This document shows, piece after piece, positions 8,461-16,502 of a DNA stretch of 64,000 bases. Numbering within the stretch: the stretch's first letter is position 1; each line of letters begins with the position of its first letter. The notes beneath the pieces are model-generated. The model made no database searches, was not told where the DNA came from, and worked only from the letters and a program-made list of their open reading frames with translations. The translations under genes were made by a program, and so were the position numbers. This DNA is from Streptomyces varsoviensis (GTDB lineage: Bacteria > Actinomycetota > Actinomycetes > Streptomycetales > Streptomycetaceae), in contig NZ_JOBF01000007.1 of the NCBI RefSeq assembly GCF_000718635.1, positions 1 through 64,000 of the forward strand. Direction: 5' to 3'.

Positions 8461-9411
8461 ATGACCTCGTACGGACGCCACCGCACCGTGCACGAGACCG
8501 AGATCGACGCTCCGGCCGACACGGTGTACGCGATCATCGCGGACGCCACGGCATGGCCGGAGCGGTTCACGCCCACCGTCCATGTCGAGCGCGAACCGCT
8601 CGGCGCCGCAGCCGAGCGGCTGCGGATCTGGGCGACCGCCAACGGCGAGGTGAAGCACTGGACTTCGCGCCGCGATCTGGACGCGGCGGCCCGCCGGGTC
8701 CGGTTCCGGCAGGAGGTGTGCTCGCCGCCGGTCGCCGCGATGGGCGGCGAGTGGGTGGTCGAGGAGCGGCCCGGCGGCGCCACCCGGCTGGTGCTGCACC
8801 ACGACTTCGAGGCCGTCGACGACCACGCGGACCAGGTGGCGTGGATCGGCACGGCGACCGACCGCAACAGCCGGACCGAGCTGGACAACATCAAGGCGCT
8901 GGCGGAGGGTTGGGAGGACCGTTCGGAGCTGGTGTTCTCCTTCTCCGACTCGGAGCTGATCGACGGCCCGGCCGATGTCGCGTACGACTTCCTCCAGCAG
9001 GCCGCGAAGTGGCCGGACCGGCTGCCGCACGTCTCCCGGATGGAGCTGACCGAGCCCGCGCCGAACGTCCAGGCGATGACGATGGTCACGCGCGCCGGGA
9101 ACGGGTCGGAGCACACCACCGAGTCGGTGCGCGTCTGCTTCCCCGCCGACCGGATCGTCTACAAGCAGCTCGTCACCCCGCCCCTGATGACCACTCATAC
9201 CGGTGTCTGGCGGCTGGAGAAGACCGCCGACGGCATCAAGGTGACGTCCCATCACACCATCGCGCTCAACGCGTCGGCGATCCCGGCGGTGCTGGGCGAG
9301 GAGGCTACCCCGGCGTCCGCGCGGGCGTACGTACGCGCCGCCGTCGGCGGGAACAGCGCCGCGACCCTCGCGCACGCCAAGCGGTTCACGGAGTCGGCGC
9401 ATGCGCGGTGA
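8461..9411 (+). CDS. oxyK: Didomain aromatase/cyclase
   Basis: The 316-residue protein consists of two tandem START/SRPBCC-like domains. The first begins at HRTVHETEIDAPADTVY and the second at FSFSDSELIDGPADVAYDF near residue 160. Didomain aromatase/cyclases of this size close and aromatise the first ring (D ring) of reduced decaketides. The ATG at 8461 sits behind GAAGGAAGG. The 3' end overlaps oxyL by 11 bp, implying translational coupling. Confidence 0.92.
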   Translation: MTSYGRHRTVHETEIDAPADTVYAIIADATAWPERFTPTVHVEREPLGAAAERLRIWATANGEVKHWTSRRDLDAAARRVRFRQEVCSPPVAAMGGEWVVEERPGGATRLVLHHDFEAVDDHADQVAWIGTATDRNSRTELDNIKALAEGWEDRSELVFSFSDSELIDGPADVAYDFLQQAAKWPDRLPHVSRMELTEPAPNVQAMTMVTRAGNGSEHTTESVRVCFPADRIVYKQLVTPPLMTTHTGVWRLEKTADGIKVTSHHTIALNASAIPAVLGEEATPASARAYVRAAVGGNSAATLAHAKRFTESAHAR

Positions 9412-11107
9412 CGGGCCGGGCCCGGCGGCCTCGGGCGCCCCAGGCCGGGGCGCCGGCGGCCGGCCGGGGCCGGCGGGTACGGACGTCGAGGTGCTGGTCG
9501 TCGGCGGCGGTCCGGCGGGGCTGACCGTGGCGCACGAACTCGCCCGGCGCGGCGTGCGGCTGCGCGTGGTGGACCGGGCGTCCGGCCCCGCCACCACCAG
9601 CCGGGCGCTGGCCACGCACCCGCGCACCATGGAGGTCTGCCACCAGATGGGGCTGGCGGACGAACTGCTCGCGCGGGGGCAGCGGGTCGAGCACTTCACG
9701 CTGCACATGCGGGGCCGGCCGCTCATCCGCTTCGACACCAACTACGCGCGGCTGCCCACCAGATACCCGTACACGCTGATGGTCGATCAGGTGCTGATGG
9801 AGGAAGTGCTCCGGGACGGCCTGCGGCGACTGGGCGTCGAGGTCGCGTGGGGCACCGAGCTGGTGGACTTCACGCCGGGGCCGCGGCAGGTCACGGCCCG
9901 GCTGCGGAGCACGGGCACGGAGGCGGCGACGGAGCTCACCGCGGGGTGGCTGGTCGGCGCGGACGGCTCGCGCAGCACCGTACGCGAACAGCTCGGGCTG
10001 CGGCTGCACGGCGGCGCGGCCCGCGTCTGGCTCAACGCCGACGTGGTGCTCGACGCCCCGCTCCCCCGCGACTCCAACCACCTGCTGCACACCGGGAACG
10101 GCACCCTGCTGCTGGTCCCGTTCCCCGCGCCCGGCAAGTGGCGGATCGTGGACACGGAGTACACCAGGGACACGATGGACGCGGACGACCCGGAGGCGGT
10201 ACGGGCCGCGCTGAGCCGCAAGCTGGAGAAGGCGCTCGGACGGCCCGTGGCGGTGGCTGCGCCCACCTGGATCTCGGTGTTCCGGGTCCAGCAGCGCATG
10301 ATCACGGCCATGCGCTCCGGGCGCTGCTTCGTCGCCGGGGACGCCGCGCACGTGCACAGCCCGGCGTCCGGCCAGGGCATGAACACCGGCATCCAGGACG
10401 CCTACAACCTGGCCTGGAAGCTGGCCGACGTGGTCCGGGGGCACGCCCGCGACGCGCTGCTCGACACCTATCCGGCGGAGCGGCTGCCGGTGGGCGGCCG
10501 GTTGCTGGGCTCGACCAAGAAGGCCACGGCGCTCGTCGCGCTGCGCAACGCCGCCGCCCCCGTGCTGATGCCGGTGGCCCTGACCGCGCTCAAGGCGCTG
10601 CGGCCCGCGAAGCGGCGGGTGGAGCACCGGATGATGGCCGGCATGTCCGGCCTGGCCCTGCACTACGAGGGCGGGCCGCTGACCCCGGGGCCGACGGCGG
10701 ACGCCGTGGACGGCATCCGGCCGGGGCGCCGGGTGGGCTGCTCGGCCGACGACGAGAAGCGCCACCCCGGCTGGCGGGCGCTGTGCGCGGAGCTGACCGA
10801 TCCGCGCTGGACGCTGCTGCTCTTCGGGGACGGGGAGCGGTGTGCCGCGTCGGTGGACGAGGCGTACGGCCGGGCCGTGTCCGTACGCGTCGTGGCACCC
10901 GGCACCGCGGGCGGCGAGGGGCCGTACGCGCTGGCCGACCCGGACGGCGCGCTGGGCCGGGCGCTGGGCCCGGGCCCCGGCGCGTACGCGCTGATCAGGC
11001 CGGACGGCTATCTCGCGGACCGGGGCCCGGTGACGGGTTTCGCGGGTCTCGCCGCCGTGTTCGACGGCTTCCATCTGCTGCCCGGCGGCGGGAGCGCCGG
11101 CGCGTGA
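9401..11107 (+). CDS. oxyL: FAD-dependent C4/C12a double hydroxylase
   Basis: A 568-residue flavin monooxygenase with GGGPAG at 35-40 and the GD motif VAGDAAHVHSPASGQG mid-protein, plus the extra C-terminal thioredoxin-like domain found in three-domain aromatic hydroxylases. OxyL is reported to hydroxylate 6-methylpretetramid at C4 and C12a, giving 4-keto-anhydrotetracycline. The start at 9401 overlaps oxyK and adds a 26-residue Gly/Pro/Ala-rich lead before the FAD strand. No better start is visible, although the lead is unusual. Confidence 0.9.
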   Translation: MRGDGPGPAASGAPGRGAGGRPGPAGTDVEVLVVGGGPAGLTVAHELARRGVRLRVVDRASGPATTSRALATHPRTMEVCHQMGLADELLARGQRVEHFTLHMRGRPLIRFDTNYARLPTRYPYTLMVDQVLMEEVLRDGLRRLGVEVAWGTELVDFTPGPRQVTARLRSTGTEAATELTAGWLVGADGSRSTVREQLGLRLHGGAARVWLNADVVLDAPLPRDSNHLLHTGNGTLLLVPFPAPGKWRIVDTEYTRDTMDADDPEAVRAALSRKLEKALGRPVAVAAPTWISVFRVQQRMITAMRSGRCFVAGDAAHVHSPASGQGMNTGIQDAYNLAWKLADVVRGHARDALLDTYPAERLPVGGRLLGSTKKATALVALRNAAAPVLMPVALTALKALRPAKRRVEHRMMAGMSGLALHYEGGPLTPGPTADAVDGIRPGRRVGCSADDEKRHPGWRALCAELTDPRWTLLLFGDGERCAASVDEAYGRAVSVRVVAPGTAGGEGPYALADPDGALGRALGPGPGAYALIRPDGYLADRGPVTGFAGLAAVFDGFHLLPGGGSAGA

Positions 11108-11193
11108 CAGCCGCGGGCCGGGCGCCGGCCCCGTACGGAGAAGAAGACGAAGCAGACACAGAAGACGCAGAAGACACAGAGAGGGCCACGGAC

Positions 11194-11985
11194 ATGACGG
11201 GACAAGCAGACATGACGGGACCAGTCGAGAACCCCGCCGCGGGTGCGACCACCGGGTCATTGGCGCTGGTGACCGGCGCGACGAGCGGCGTCGGGCTGGC
11301 CGTCGCCCGGCGGCTGGCCGCCACGGGGCACGAGGTGCTGATGAACTACGCCCACGACGAGGAGCGGGCGCTGACGGCCGAGAAGGAGCTGGCCGAGGCC
11401 GGGGGCAGGGTGCGGCTGCTGCGCGCGGACGTCGGTACGCCGCTGGGGGTCGTACGGCTGCTGGAGGAGGTCCGGGGCGCGTACGGGCGGCTGGACGTGC
11501 TGGTGCACAGCGCCGGTTCGTTCCATCCGATGTCCACCACCGCGCCCCGCGTCGAGGGGTGCCTGCGGGACGGCGCGATCGCGCTCGGGCCGCTGGTGTA
11601 CGGGGCCGGGCGGCTCGGTGAGCTGCTGACGCCGGGCGCCGGGCGGCTCGTCGCGGTCTCCGGCGCGGGCGCCCGTTCCGTGGTGCCGGGCTACGCGGGC
11701 CTGGGCATGGCGAAGGCGGCCCTGGAGTCGATGGTGCGCTACCTCGCCGTGGAGCTGGCCGGGCGCGGCGTCGCCGTCAACGCGGTGGCCGCGGGGAAGC
11801 TCGCCCCCGACGGCCCGGACCGGCTGCCCGCCGAGGCGCTGGCGCGCATCGTGGCGCGTACCCCCGCGGGCCGGCTGACCAGCGCCGACGAGGTGGCCGG
11901 CGTGGTGGCGCTGCTGTGCCGGCCGGAGGCGGCGGCGCTGCACGGCCAGGTGCTCACCGTCGACGGCGGGGCCGGGCTGCTGTGA
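11194..11985 (+). CDS. oxyM: SDR-family ketoreductase
   Basis: A 263-residue short-chain dehydrogenase with cofactor motif TGATSGVG and a C-terminal VDGGAG. The expected catalytic Tyr-x-x-x-Lys reads YAGLGMAK here, i.e. Tyr followed by six residues before Lys, so the active site is not canonical. In the pathway it is listed as a ketoreductase with a less defined role, proposed for the C4 oxo/amine stage. The ATG at 11194 is preferred because AGAGAGG lies 10 bp upstream. A GTG at 11104 overlapping the oxyL stop would add an acidic repeat (GAAGAC repeats, 11139-11184) and is less likely. Its stop overlaps the oxyN GTG. Confidence 0.8.
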   Translation: MTGQADMTGPVENPAAGATTGSLALVTGATSGVGLAVARRLAATGHEVLMNYAHDEERALTAEKELAEAGGRVRLLRADVGTPLGVVRLLEEVRGAYGRLDVLVHSAGSFHPMSTTAPRVEGCLRDGAIALGPLVYGAGRLGELLTPGAGRLVAVSGAGARSVVPGYAGLGMAKAALESMVRYLAVELAGRGVAVNAVAAGKLAPDGPDRLPAEALARIVARTPAGRLTSADEVAGVVALLCRPEAAALHGQVLTVDGGAGLL

Positions 11986-12830
11986 CGGAGACGGCGCGGC
12001 GGGAGAAGGCGATCGGCGACGGCCCCGGCCCGACGGCGCGGTTCATCGATCTGTCCCAGGCGGTGGACGCCGGGCAGTGGGAGGTCGATCCGGTCCGGCA
12101 CGAGGTCATGAGCCCGGCCGAGGGCGGCAGGCACATGGCGGAGGGGATGCGGCGCCACCACGGCGTGGAGTTCGACCCGGCCGAGCTCCCGGACGGCGAG
12201 CTGCTGTCGCTGGACACACTGACGCTCACCACGCACACCGGCACGCACGTCGACGCGCCCTCGCACTACGGGTCGCGCGCCGCGTACGGCACACCGCGCC
12301 ATATCGACCGGATGCCGCTGGACTGGTTCCAGCGGCCGGGGTTCCGGCTGGATCTGCGCGGCGAGCCCGTCGGGGCGATCGGCGCGGACCGGGTGCGGCG
12401 CGCCCTGGACGAGGCCGGGAGCGTGCCCCGCCCGCTGGACATCGTGCTGCTGCACACGGGGGCGGACGAGCTGGCGGGCACCCCGGAGTTCTTCACGGAC
12501 TTCGCCGGGCTCGACGCGGCGGCCACGCATCTGCTGCTCGACCTCGGGGTCCGGGTGATCGGCACGGACGCGTTCAGCCTGGACGCGCCGTTCGGCCACA
12601 TGATCAAGGAGTATCAGCGCACCGGGGACCGGGGGGTGCTGTGGCCGGCGCACTTCGTGGGGCGCGAGCGCGAGTACTGCCAGATCGAGCGGCTGGCCAA
12701 CCTCGGTGCCCTGCCGGGCCCCACGGGGTTCACGGTGTCGTGCTTCCCGGTGAAGATCGCGGGGGCAGGGGCCGGCTGGACGCGGGCGGTCGCCGTCGTC
12801 GAGGAGGGAGTCGATGGAGTGAGCGAGTGA
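11982..12830 (+). CDS. oxyN: Metal-dependent cyclase (kynurenine-formamidase-like fold)
   Basis: A 282-residue member of the cyclase family that includes bacterial kynurenine formamidase. The metal-binding signature HTGTHVDAPSH spans residues 85-95 (His85, His89, Asp91, His95). OxyN is the second-ring cyclase that steers the polyketide to the linear pretetramid skeleton. The GTG at 11982 overlaps the oxyM stop (GTGA), so residues MTETARREK begin the protein. It ends the oxyJ-N operon, and its last codons run into a short octamer repeat. Confidence 0.9.
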   Translation: MTETARREKAIGDGPGPTARFIDLSQAVDAGQWEVDPVRHEVMSPAEGGRHMAEGMRRHHGVEFDPAELPDGELLSLDTLTLTTHTGTHVDAPSHYGSRAAYGTPRHIDRMPLDWFQRPGFRLDLRGEPVGAIGADRVRRALDEAGSVPRPLDIVLLHTGADELAGTPEFFTDFAGLDAAATHLLLDLGVRVIGTDAFSLDAPFGHMIKEYQRTGDRGVLWPAHFVGREREYCQIERLANLGALPGPTGFTVSCFPVKIAGAGAGWTRAVAVVEEGVDGVSE

Positions 12831-12838
12831 GCGAGCGC

Positions 12839-12866
12839 ATGAGTGAATGAGTGAATGAGTAACTGA
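12839..12866 (+). repeat. Tandem start-stop octamers after oxyN
   Basis: The octamer ATGAGTGA recurs at 12839 and 12847 and as ATGAGTAA at 12855. Each copy opens a three-codon frame (ATG AGT GAA TGA twice, then ATG AGT AAC TGA), and the oxyN C-terminus just upstream ends with a related GTG AGC GAG TGA. This could be simple-sequence slippage or a set of minimal ORFs. Confidence 0.8.
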
Positions 12867-12982
12867 CCACGGCCCCCATACCCTGGCGAGAATCCAAGGC
12901 ATATCGGCATTTTCGCCGCTGTCGGCCCGGCGGTGCTCTCCATAGGCTCCCGATATCAGCCGCCTACGAGAGAGCAACTGCT
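12867..12982 (+). promoter_or_regulatory. Candidate oxyO promoter
   Basis: After the octamer repeat, a possible promoter is TGTCGG (12920-12925) with TAGGCT (12943-12948) at a 17-bp spacing, about 35 bp before the oxyO start. GATATC-type half sites flank it (12902 and 12951 regions). No 11-bp phased TCGA repeats are present, so this unit may be controlled differently from oxyJ. Confidence 0.4.
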
Positions 12983-13801
12983 ATGCCTGACAAGAGCGAT
13001 GAGACGAATGGCATGACCCGGCGCACGGCGCTGGGGCGCGGCGCCGGTGTCGCCGCGATAGGGGCGGCCTCCGTGTTCGCCACCGCGGTGTCCGCCCCGG
13101 AGGCCGCCGCGGCCTCGAATTCGGCGTCGTCGGCGAACGCCTCGGCCGGGGCCGCCCATCGGCTGCCGGCGAAGGTCGCGGGAATTCGCGTTCCCGACAC
13201 CGATTTGGCCCATAAGACCGCGGCGTTCGTCCGCTCCGCGTCCTCCGCCACGCTCTACAACCACGTGATGCGCACCTATCTTTTCAGCGCCGCGATATTC
13301 GACCGGCGCGGTGTGCGCTACGACCGTGAACTCGCTTTCGTCGCCGCGGCCCTGCACGACCTGGGGCTGATCAAGGAGTACCAGACCCCGGCCGAGCGGT
13401 TCGAGGTCGACGGCGCCGACGCCGCGCAGCGGTTCCTGCGCGCGCAGCGCGTGCCGGCCGACCGGATCGACATCGTCTGGGACGCGATCGCGCTGCACAC
13501 CACGGTCGGCGTCGCGACGCGGAAGCGGCCGGAGATCGCCATGGTCTCCGTGGGGTCGGGGCTCGATTTCACCGGGAACGACCTTCAGCAGATCCCGTCC
13601 GACATGCTCGCCGAGATCCTCCGCGCCTACCCCAGGGAAGGGTTCAAGCGGGAGGCGGTGGACAACATCCTGGGGCTGTGCCGCACCAAGCCCATGTCGG
13701 TGGTCATGCACCCCTTCGCCGAGGTCGGCCGCCGCCACATCCCGGACTTCAAGGTGCCCACGGTGGAGGACCTGCTGCTGGCCGCGCCCTTCGAGGAATG
13801 A
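12983..13801 (+). CDS. oxyO: Tat-signal HD-domain protein of the oxytetracycline cluster
   Basis: A 272-residue protein with an N-terminal region MTRRTALGRG followed by an Ala-rich stretch, a plausible twin-arginine or similar export signal of about 50 residues. The mature part is an HD-type metal-binding domain: His94 in LYNHVMRTY, and His125-Asp126 in HDLGL, resembling cyanamide-hydratase-like HD proteins. oxyO is a gene of unassigned function in the oxytetracycline cluster. A predicted export signal on a biosynthetic-cluster HD enzyme is odd. It is separated from convergent oxyP by a strong hairpin. Confidence 0.78.
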   Translation: MPDKSDETNGMTRRTALGRGAGVAAIGAASVFATAVSAPEAAAASNSASSANASAGAAHRLPAKVAGIRVPDTDLAHKTAAFVRSASSATLYNHVMRTYLFSAAIFDRRGVRYDRELAFVAAALHDLGLIKEYQTPAERFEVDGADAAQRFLRAQRVPADRIDIVWDAIALHTTVGVATRKRPEIAMVSVGSGLDFTGNDLQQIPSDMLAEILRAYPREGFKREAVDNILGLCRTKPMSVVMHPFAEVGRRHIPDFKVPTVEDLLLAAPFEE

Positions 13802-13803
13802 GC

Positions 13804-13840
13804 GCGGGGCGGGTCCGCCGCAGCCGCGGACCCGCCCCGC
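13804..13840. terminator. 15-bp-stem terminator between oxyO and oxyP
   Basis: The arms 13804-13818 (GCGGGGCGGGTCCGC) and 13826-13840 are exact reverse complements around a 7-nt loop. The hairpin starts 2 bp after the oxyO stop and lies 8 bp before the convergent oxyP stop. Confidence 0.8.
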
Positions 13841-13847
13841 ACGACTG

Positions 13848-14879
13848 TCACGGGATGTCGTAGCCCTCATCCCGTAGGTGCTCCTTGGCCGCCGCCAGGG
13901 CCGCCCGGTCCGCGTCGGGGCCGCCCGGCCGGGCGGGGAGCAGTGCGACGACCCGGCTGTGGCCGCGGCGTACGGCGGTGTGCCGGCGGGCCACGGCGGC
14001 GAGCCCCTGCCCGGGGCCCGCCTCCACGAGCACCCGGCCGCCGGTCTCCAGCAGGGCGTCCAGGGCGGACCAGAACCACACCGGGTCCACGGGCTGGCGC
14101 GCCCAGAACTCGGGGCTTCGGGCCTGTTCGGCGGTGAGCGGGGCCGCCGTGTACCCGGAGTAGACGGGGGTGCCGGGCGGGTTCCGGCGGACCTCGCCGA
14201 GGAGGCGTTCGGCGCCCTTCGCGTACGGCGCGAGCGCGGGGCTGTGGAACGCGGACAGGGCGGGGACCGGCCGGAAGACGAGCCCGTCGGCGCGCAACCG
14301 CTCGCCGACGGCGCGCAGTTGGTCGCCGGGGCCGGAGAGCACGGTCTGGCCGGGGGCGTTGACCGCGCCGACCGCCACCTGTCCGCCGAGGTACGGCGCC
14401 AGCCGGTCGGGGTTCGCCGCCACCGCGAGCATGCCGCCCGGCGGCGCGTCGGCCAGCCGCAGTACGCGGTCGAGGACCACGCGGGCCGCATCGCGCACCG
14501 GGAAGACCCCGGCGAGCGTGGCGGCGGCCAGCTCGCCGATGCTGTGCCCGAGGAGGGCCACCGGGCGGATGCCCCAGCTCAGCACGAGGCGGCCGAGGGC
14601 GTAGTCGACGGCGAAGAGCAGCGGCTGGGAGCGCAGCACGTGGTCCAGGGGCACCTCGGGGCGTTCCGCCGCCCACCAGTCCGCGCGGATCATCGCGCCG
14701 TGCCGGCCCATCGCGTCGAGCACCTCGTCGAACGCCTCGGCGAAGACCGGCTCGTACGGGTGGAGGCCGGCGGCCATCGCCCGGTGCTGGGAGCCCTGGC
14801 CGGGCAGCAGCAGCGCCACCGGCCGCGGGGCGCCGGGCTCGGCGCGCGGGCCGGTGGGCGCCGCCGCGGTCGTGGTCAT
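13848..14879 (-). CDS. oxyP: Acyltransferase (malonyl-CoA:ACP transacylase-like)
   Basis: A 343-residue FabD/AT-type acyltransferase with LLPGQGSQ near the N-terminus and nucleophile Ser113 in GHSIGE. The SAFHSP segment supplies the family His and the pocket motif found in malonyl-type ATs. OxyP is listed as an acyltransferase in the cluster; a starter-editing role, removing wrongly primed acyl groups, is a plausible reading, since malonyl transfer can be supplied by the housekeeping FabD. The ATG at 14879 overlaps the oxyQ stop (ATGA). It is last in the minus operon oxyR-Q-P. Confidence 0.87.
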   Translation of the reverse strand: MTTTAAAPTGPRAEPGAPRPVALLLPGQGSQHRAMAAGLHPYEPVFAEAFDEVLDAMGRHGAMIRADWWAAERPEVPLDHVLRSQPLLFAVDYALGRLVLSWGIRPVALLGHSIGELAAATLAGVFPVRDAARVVLDRVLRLADAPPGGMLAVAANPDRLAPYLGGQVAVGAVNAPGQTVLSGPGDQLRAVGERLRADGLVFRPVPALSAFHSPALAPYAKGAERLLGEVRRNPPGTPVYSGYTAAPLTAEQARSPEFWARQPVDPVWFWSALDALLETGGRVLVEAGPGQGLAAVARRHTAVRRGHSRVVALLPARPGGPDADRAALAAAKEHLRDEGYDIP

Positions 14880-15955
14880 GAGAGCCGGCCGGCGGCCGCT
14901 GCGATCCGCTCGTCGGTCGCGGTGAAGGCGATACGGACGTGCCGCTCGCCGGCGGTGCCGTAGAAGGTCCCGGGGGCGACGAGGATGCCGTGCTCGGCCA
15001 GGTCCTTGACCGTGGTCCAGCAGGGTTCGTCGCGGGTCGCCCACAGGAACAGGCCGCCCTCGGAGCGCTCGATGCGGAAGCCGGCGGAGCGCAGGGCCCG
15101 GCTCAGCGTCTCGCGGCGGCGCGCGTAGCGGGCGCGCTGCTCGGTGACGTGCGTGTCGTCGTCGAGGGCGGCGGTCATGGCGGCCTGTACGGGGCCGGGG
15201 ACGGCGTGGCCGGCGTGCTTGCGGACCGACAGCAGGCGCCGTACGAGGTGGGGGTCGCCGGCGCAGAACCCGGCGCGGTAGCCGGCCAGGTTGGAGCGTT
15301 TGGAGAGCGAGTACACGGCCAGCAGTCCGTCGTGACTGTCGCCGCACACGCGCGGGTCGAGGAGGGACGGGGGCCGCTGCTCCCAGCCGTACTCGATGTA
15401 GCACTCGTCATTGGCCAGGACGACGCCCCGCTCCCTGGCCCAGGCCACGAGTTCCCGCAGTTCGGCGACGGAGAGGATGCTGCCGTCGGGGTTGGCGGGC
15501 GAGTTGAGCCAGACGACCTTGGGGCGCTCCCCGGCGAGGTCGAGGGGCGAGTCGACGGGCCGGGAGTCGGCGCCGGCGAGCCGGGCGCTGACGTCGAAGG
15601 TGGGGAAGGCCAGCCGGGGGAAGGCGACGAGGTCGCCGGGGCGGGTGCCGAGCATCGCCGGGAGCCAGGCGATGAGTTCCTTGGTGCCGACGGCGGGCAG
15701 CACGGCGGCGGGGTCCACCCGCACGCCGTGCCTGCGGCTCAGCCAGCCGGCGGCGGCCGCGCGCAGTTCGGGGGTGCCTTCGGTGGGCGGGTAGCCGGGG
15801 GCGTCGGCGGCGCGGGCCAGGGCGTCGCGGATGGGGCCGGGGGTGGGGTCGACGGGTTCGCCCATGGCCAGGTTGACGATCCCGTCGGGGTGTTCGGCGG
15901 CACGCCTGCGGTGCGGCAGAATCACCTCCCAGGGGAATTCGGGCATGTCCTTCAT
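14876..15955 (-). CDS. oxyQ: PLP-dependent aminotransferase (C4 amination)
   Basis: A 359-residue fold-type I class I/II aminotransferase. The PLP lysine is Lys219 in SLSKRSNLAGYRAGF, with the cofactor-binding NSPANPDGS segment upstream. In oxytetracycline biosynthesis it converts the C4 ketone of 4-keto-anhydrotetracycline to 4-amino-anhydrotetracycline, before N-methylation by OxyT. The ATG at 15955 has AGAGGAG 7 nt upstream and overlaps the oxyR stop. Overlaps on both sides show tight coupling with oxyR and oxyP. Confidence 0.92.
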   Translation of the reverse strand: MKDMPEFPWEVILPHRRRAAEHPDGIVNLAMGEPVDPTPGPIRDALARAADAPGYPPTEGTPELRAAAAGWLSRRHGVRVDPAAVLPAVGTKELIAWLPAMLGTRPGDLVAFPRLAFPTFDVSARLAGADSRPVDSPLDLAGERPKVVWLNSPANPDGSILSVAELRELVAWARERGVVLANDECYIEYGWEQRPPSLLDPRVCGDSHDGLLAVYSLSKRSNLAGYRAGFCAGDPHLVRRLLSVRKHAGHAVPGPVQAAMTAALDDDTHVTEQRARYARRRETLSRALRSAGFRIERSEGGLFLWATRDEPCWTTVKDLAEHGILVAPGTFYGTAGERHVRIAFTATDERIAAAAGRLS

Positions 15956-16329
15956 TTCTGCTCCTCTATTCCCCAGGCGATGACGCGGCGGGGGTGGATG
16001 CGGATCATTTCGTCCGCGCAGTGCGGGCGGCGTGCCCGGCCGCCGGTCGGCAGCGCCTCGGCGATTCCGTGGATGACGATGCCCCGTACGACTTCGGGGT
16101 CGCGGCTGGGAATGTCGTCGACGACGAAGGAGACCCGGGCGTCGGCCCGGACATTCTTGAACTTCCGGCTCTGTCCCATGCCGCGGCCGGTGATCTCGAT
16201 GGTGCCGTGGTCCGCGTCGATCTCGAACGAGACGGGGACGTTGTGCGGCTCGCCGCTCGCCCCGACCGTCGCGAGCCGACCGTATCCCTGTTCGCGCAGG
16301 TAGGCGATCTGCTGTGCGTTGAACGGCAT
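15952..16329 (-). CDS. oxyR: F420-dependent reductase for the final C5a-C11a reduction
   Basis: A 125-residue split-beta-barrel flavin/deazaflavin protein of the PNPOx-like class (MPFNAQQIAYLREQGYG, then GEPHNVPVSFEID and SFVVDDIPSRDP). OxyR is reported as the F420-dependent reductase completing the last step after OxyS. The start at 16329 is chosen over the ATG at 16344 because GAGAGGG lies 7-8 nt upstream of it, while the upstream ATG has no ribosome binding site. It is divergent from oxyS across 173 bp. Confidence 0.88.
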   Translation of the reverse strand: MPFNAQQIAYLREQGYGRLATVGASGEPHNVPVSFEIDADHGTIEITGRGMGQSRKFKNVRADARVSFVVDDIPSRDPEVVRGIVIHGIAEALPTGGRARRPHCADEMIRIHPRRVIAWGIEEQK

Positions 16330-16502
16330 GTCACGCCCTCTCATCCGTAGGGGACGCCGACACGGTAGACAGCGTTCCTAGAGGGCCCTTCGAGGCGCGG
16401 GGACGGCGGAAAGCGGGGGAAAGTGCCTGGACATCGGCTCTAAGCCGCGCTGCCAGCATGCTCCGCACGATCACTCGTTCTCGGAACTCGAAAGAGGCAC
16501 GG
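16330..16502. promoter_or_regulatory. Divergent oxyR/oxyS promoter region
   Basis: A gap of 173 bp serves both oxyR-Q-P and oxyS-T. A TCGAGGC heptamer at 16390 and TCGAAAG at 16488 resemble SARP half-sites, but no second TCGA copy lies 11 bp away, so I do not call a phased site. GAAAGAGG (16489 region) serves oxyS. Confidence 0.5.

Noticed and set aside
11104..11193. Earlier GTG start for OxyM
   Set aside because: It would add an acidic GAAGAC-repeat peptide and lacks family support. ATG 11194 has AGAGAGG upstream, though the earlier start cannot be fully excluded.
16390..16494. SARP site upstream of oxyS
   Set aside because: TCGA-like heptamers occur at 16390 and 16488, but none has a partner 11 or 22 bp away.
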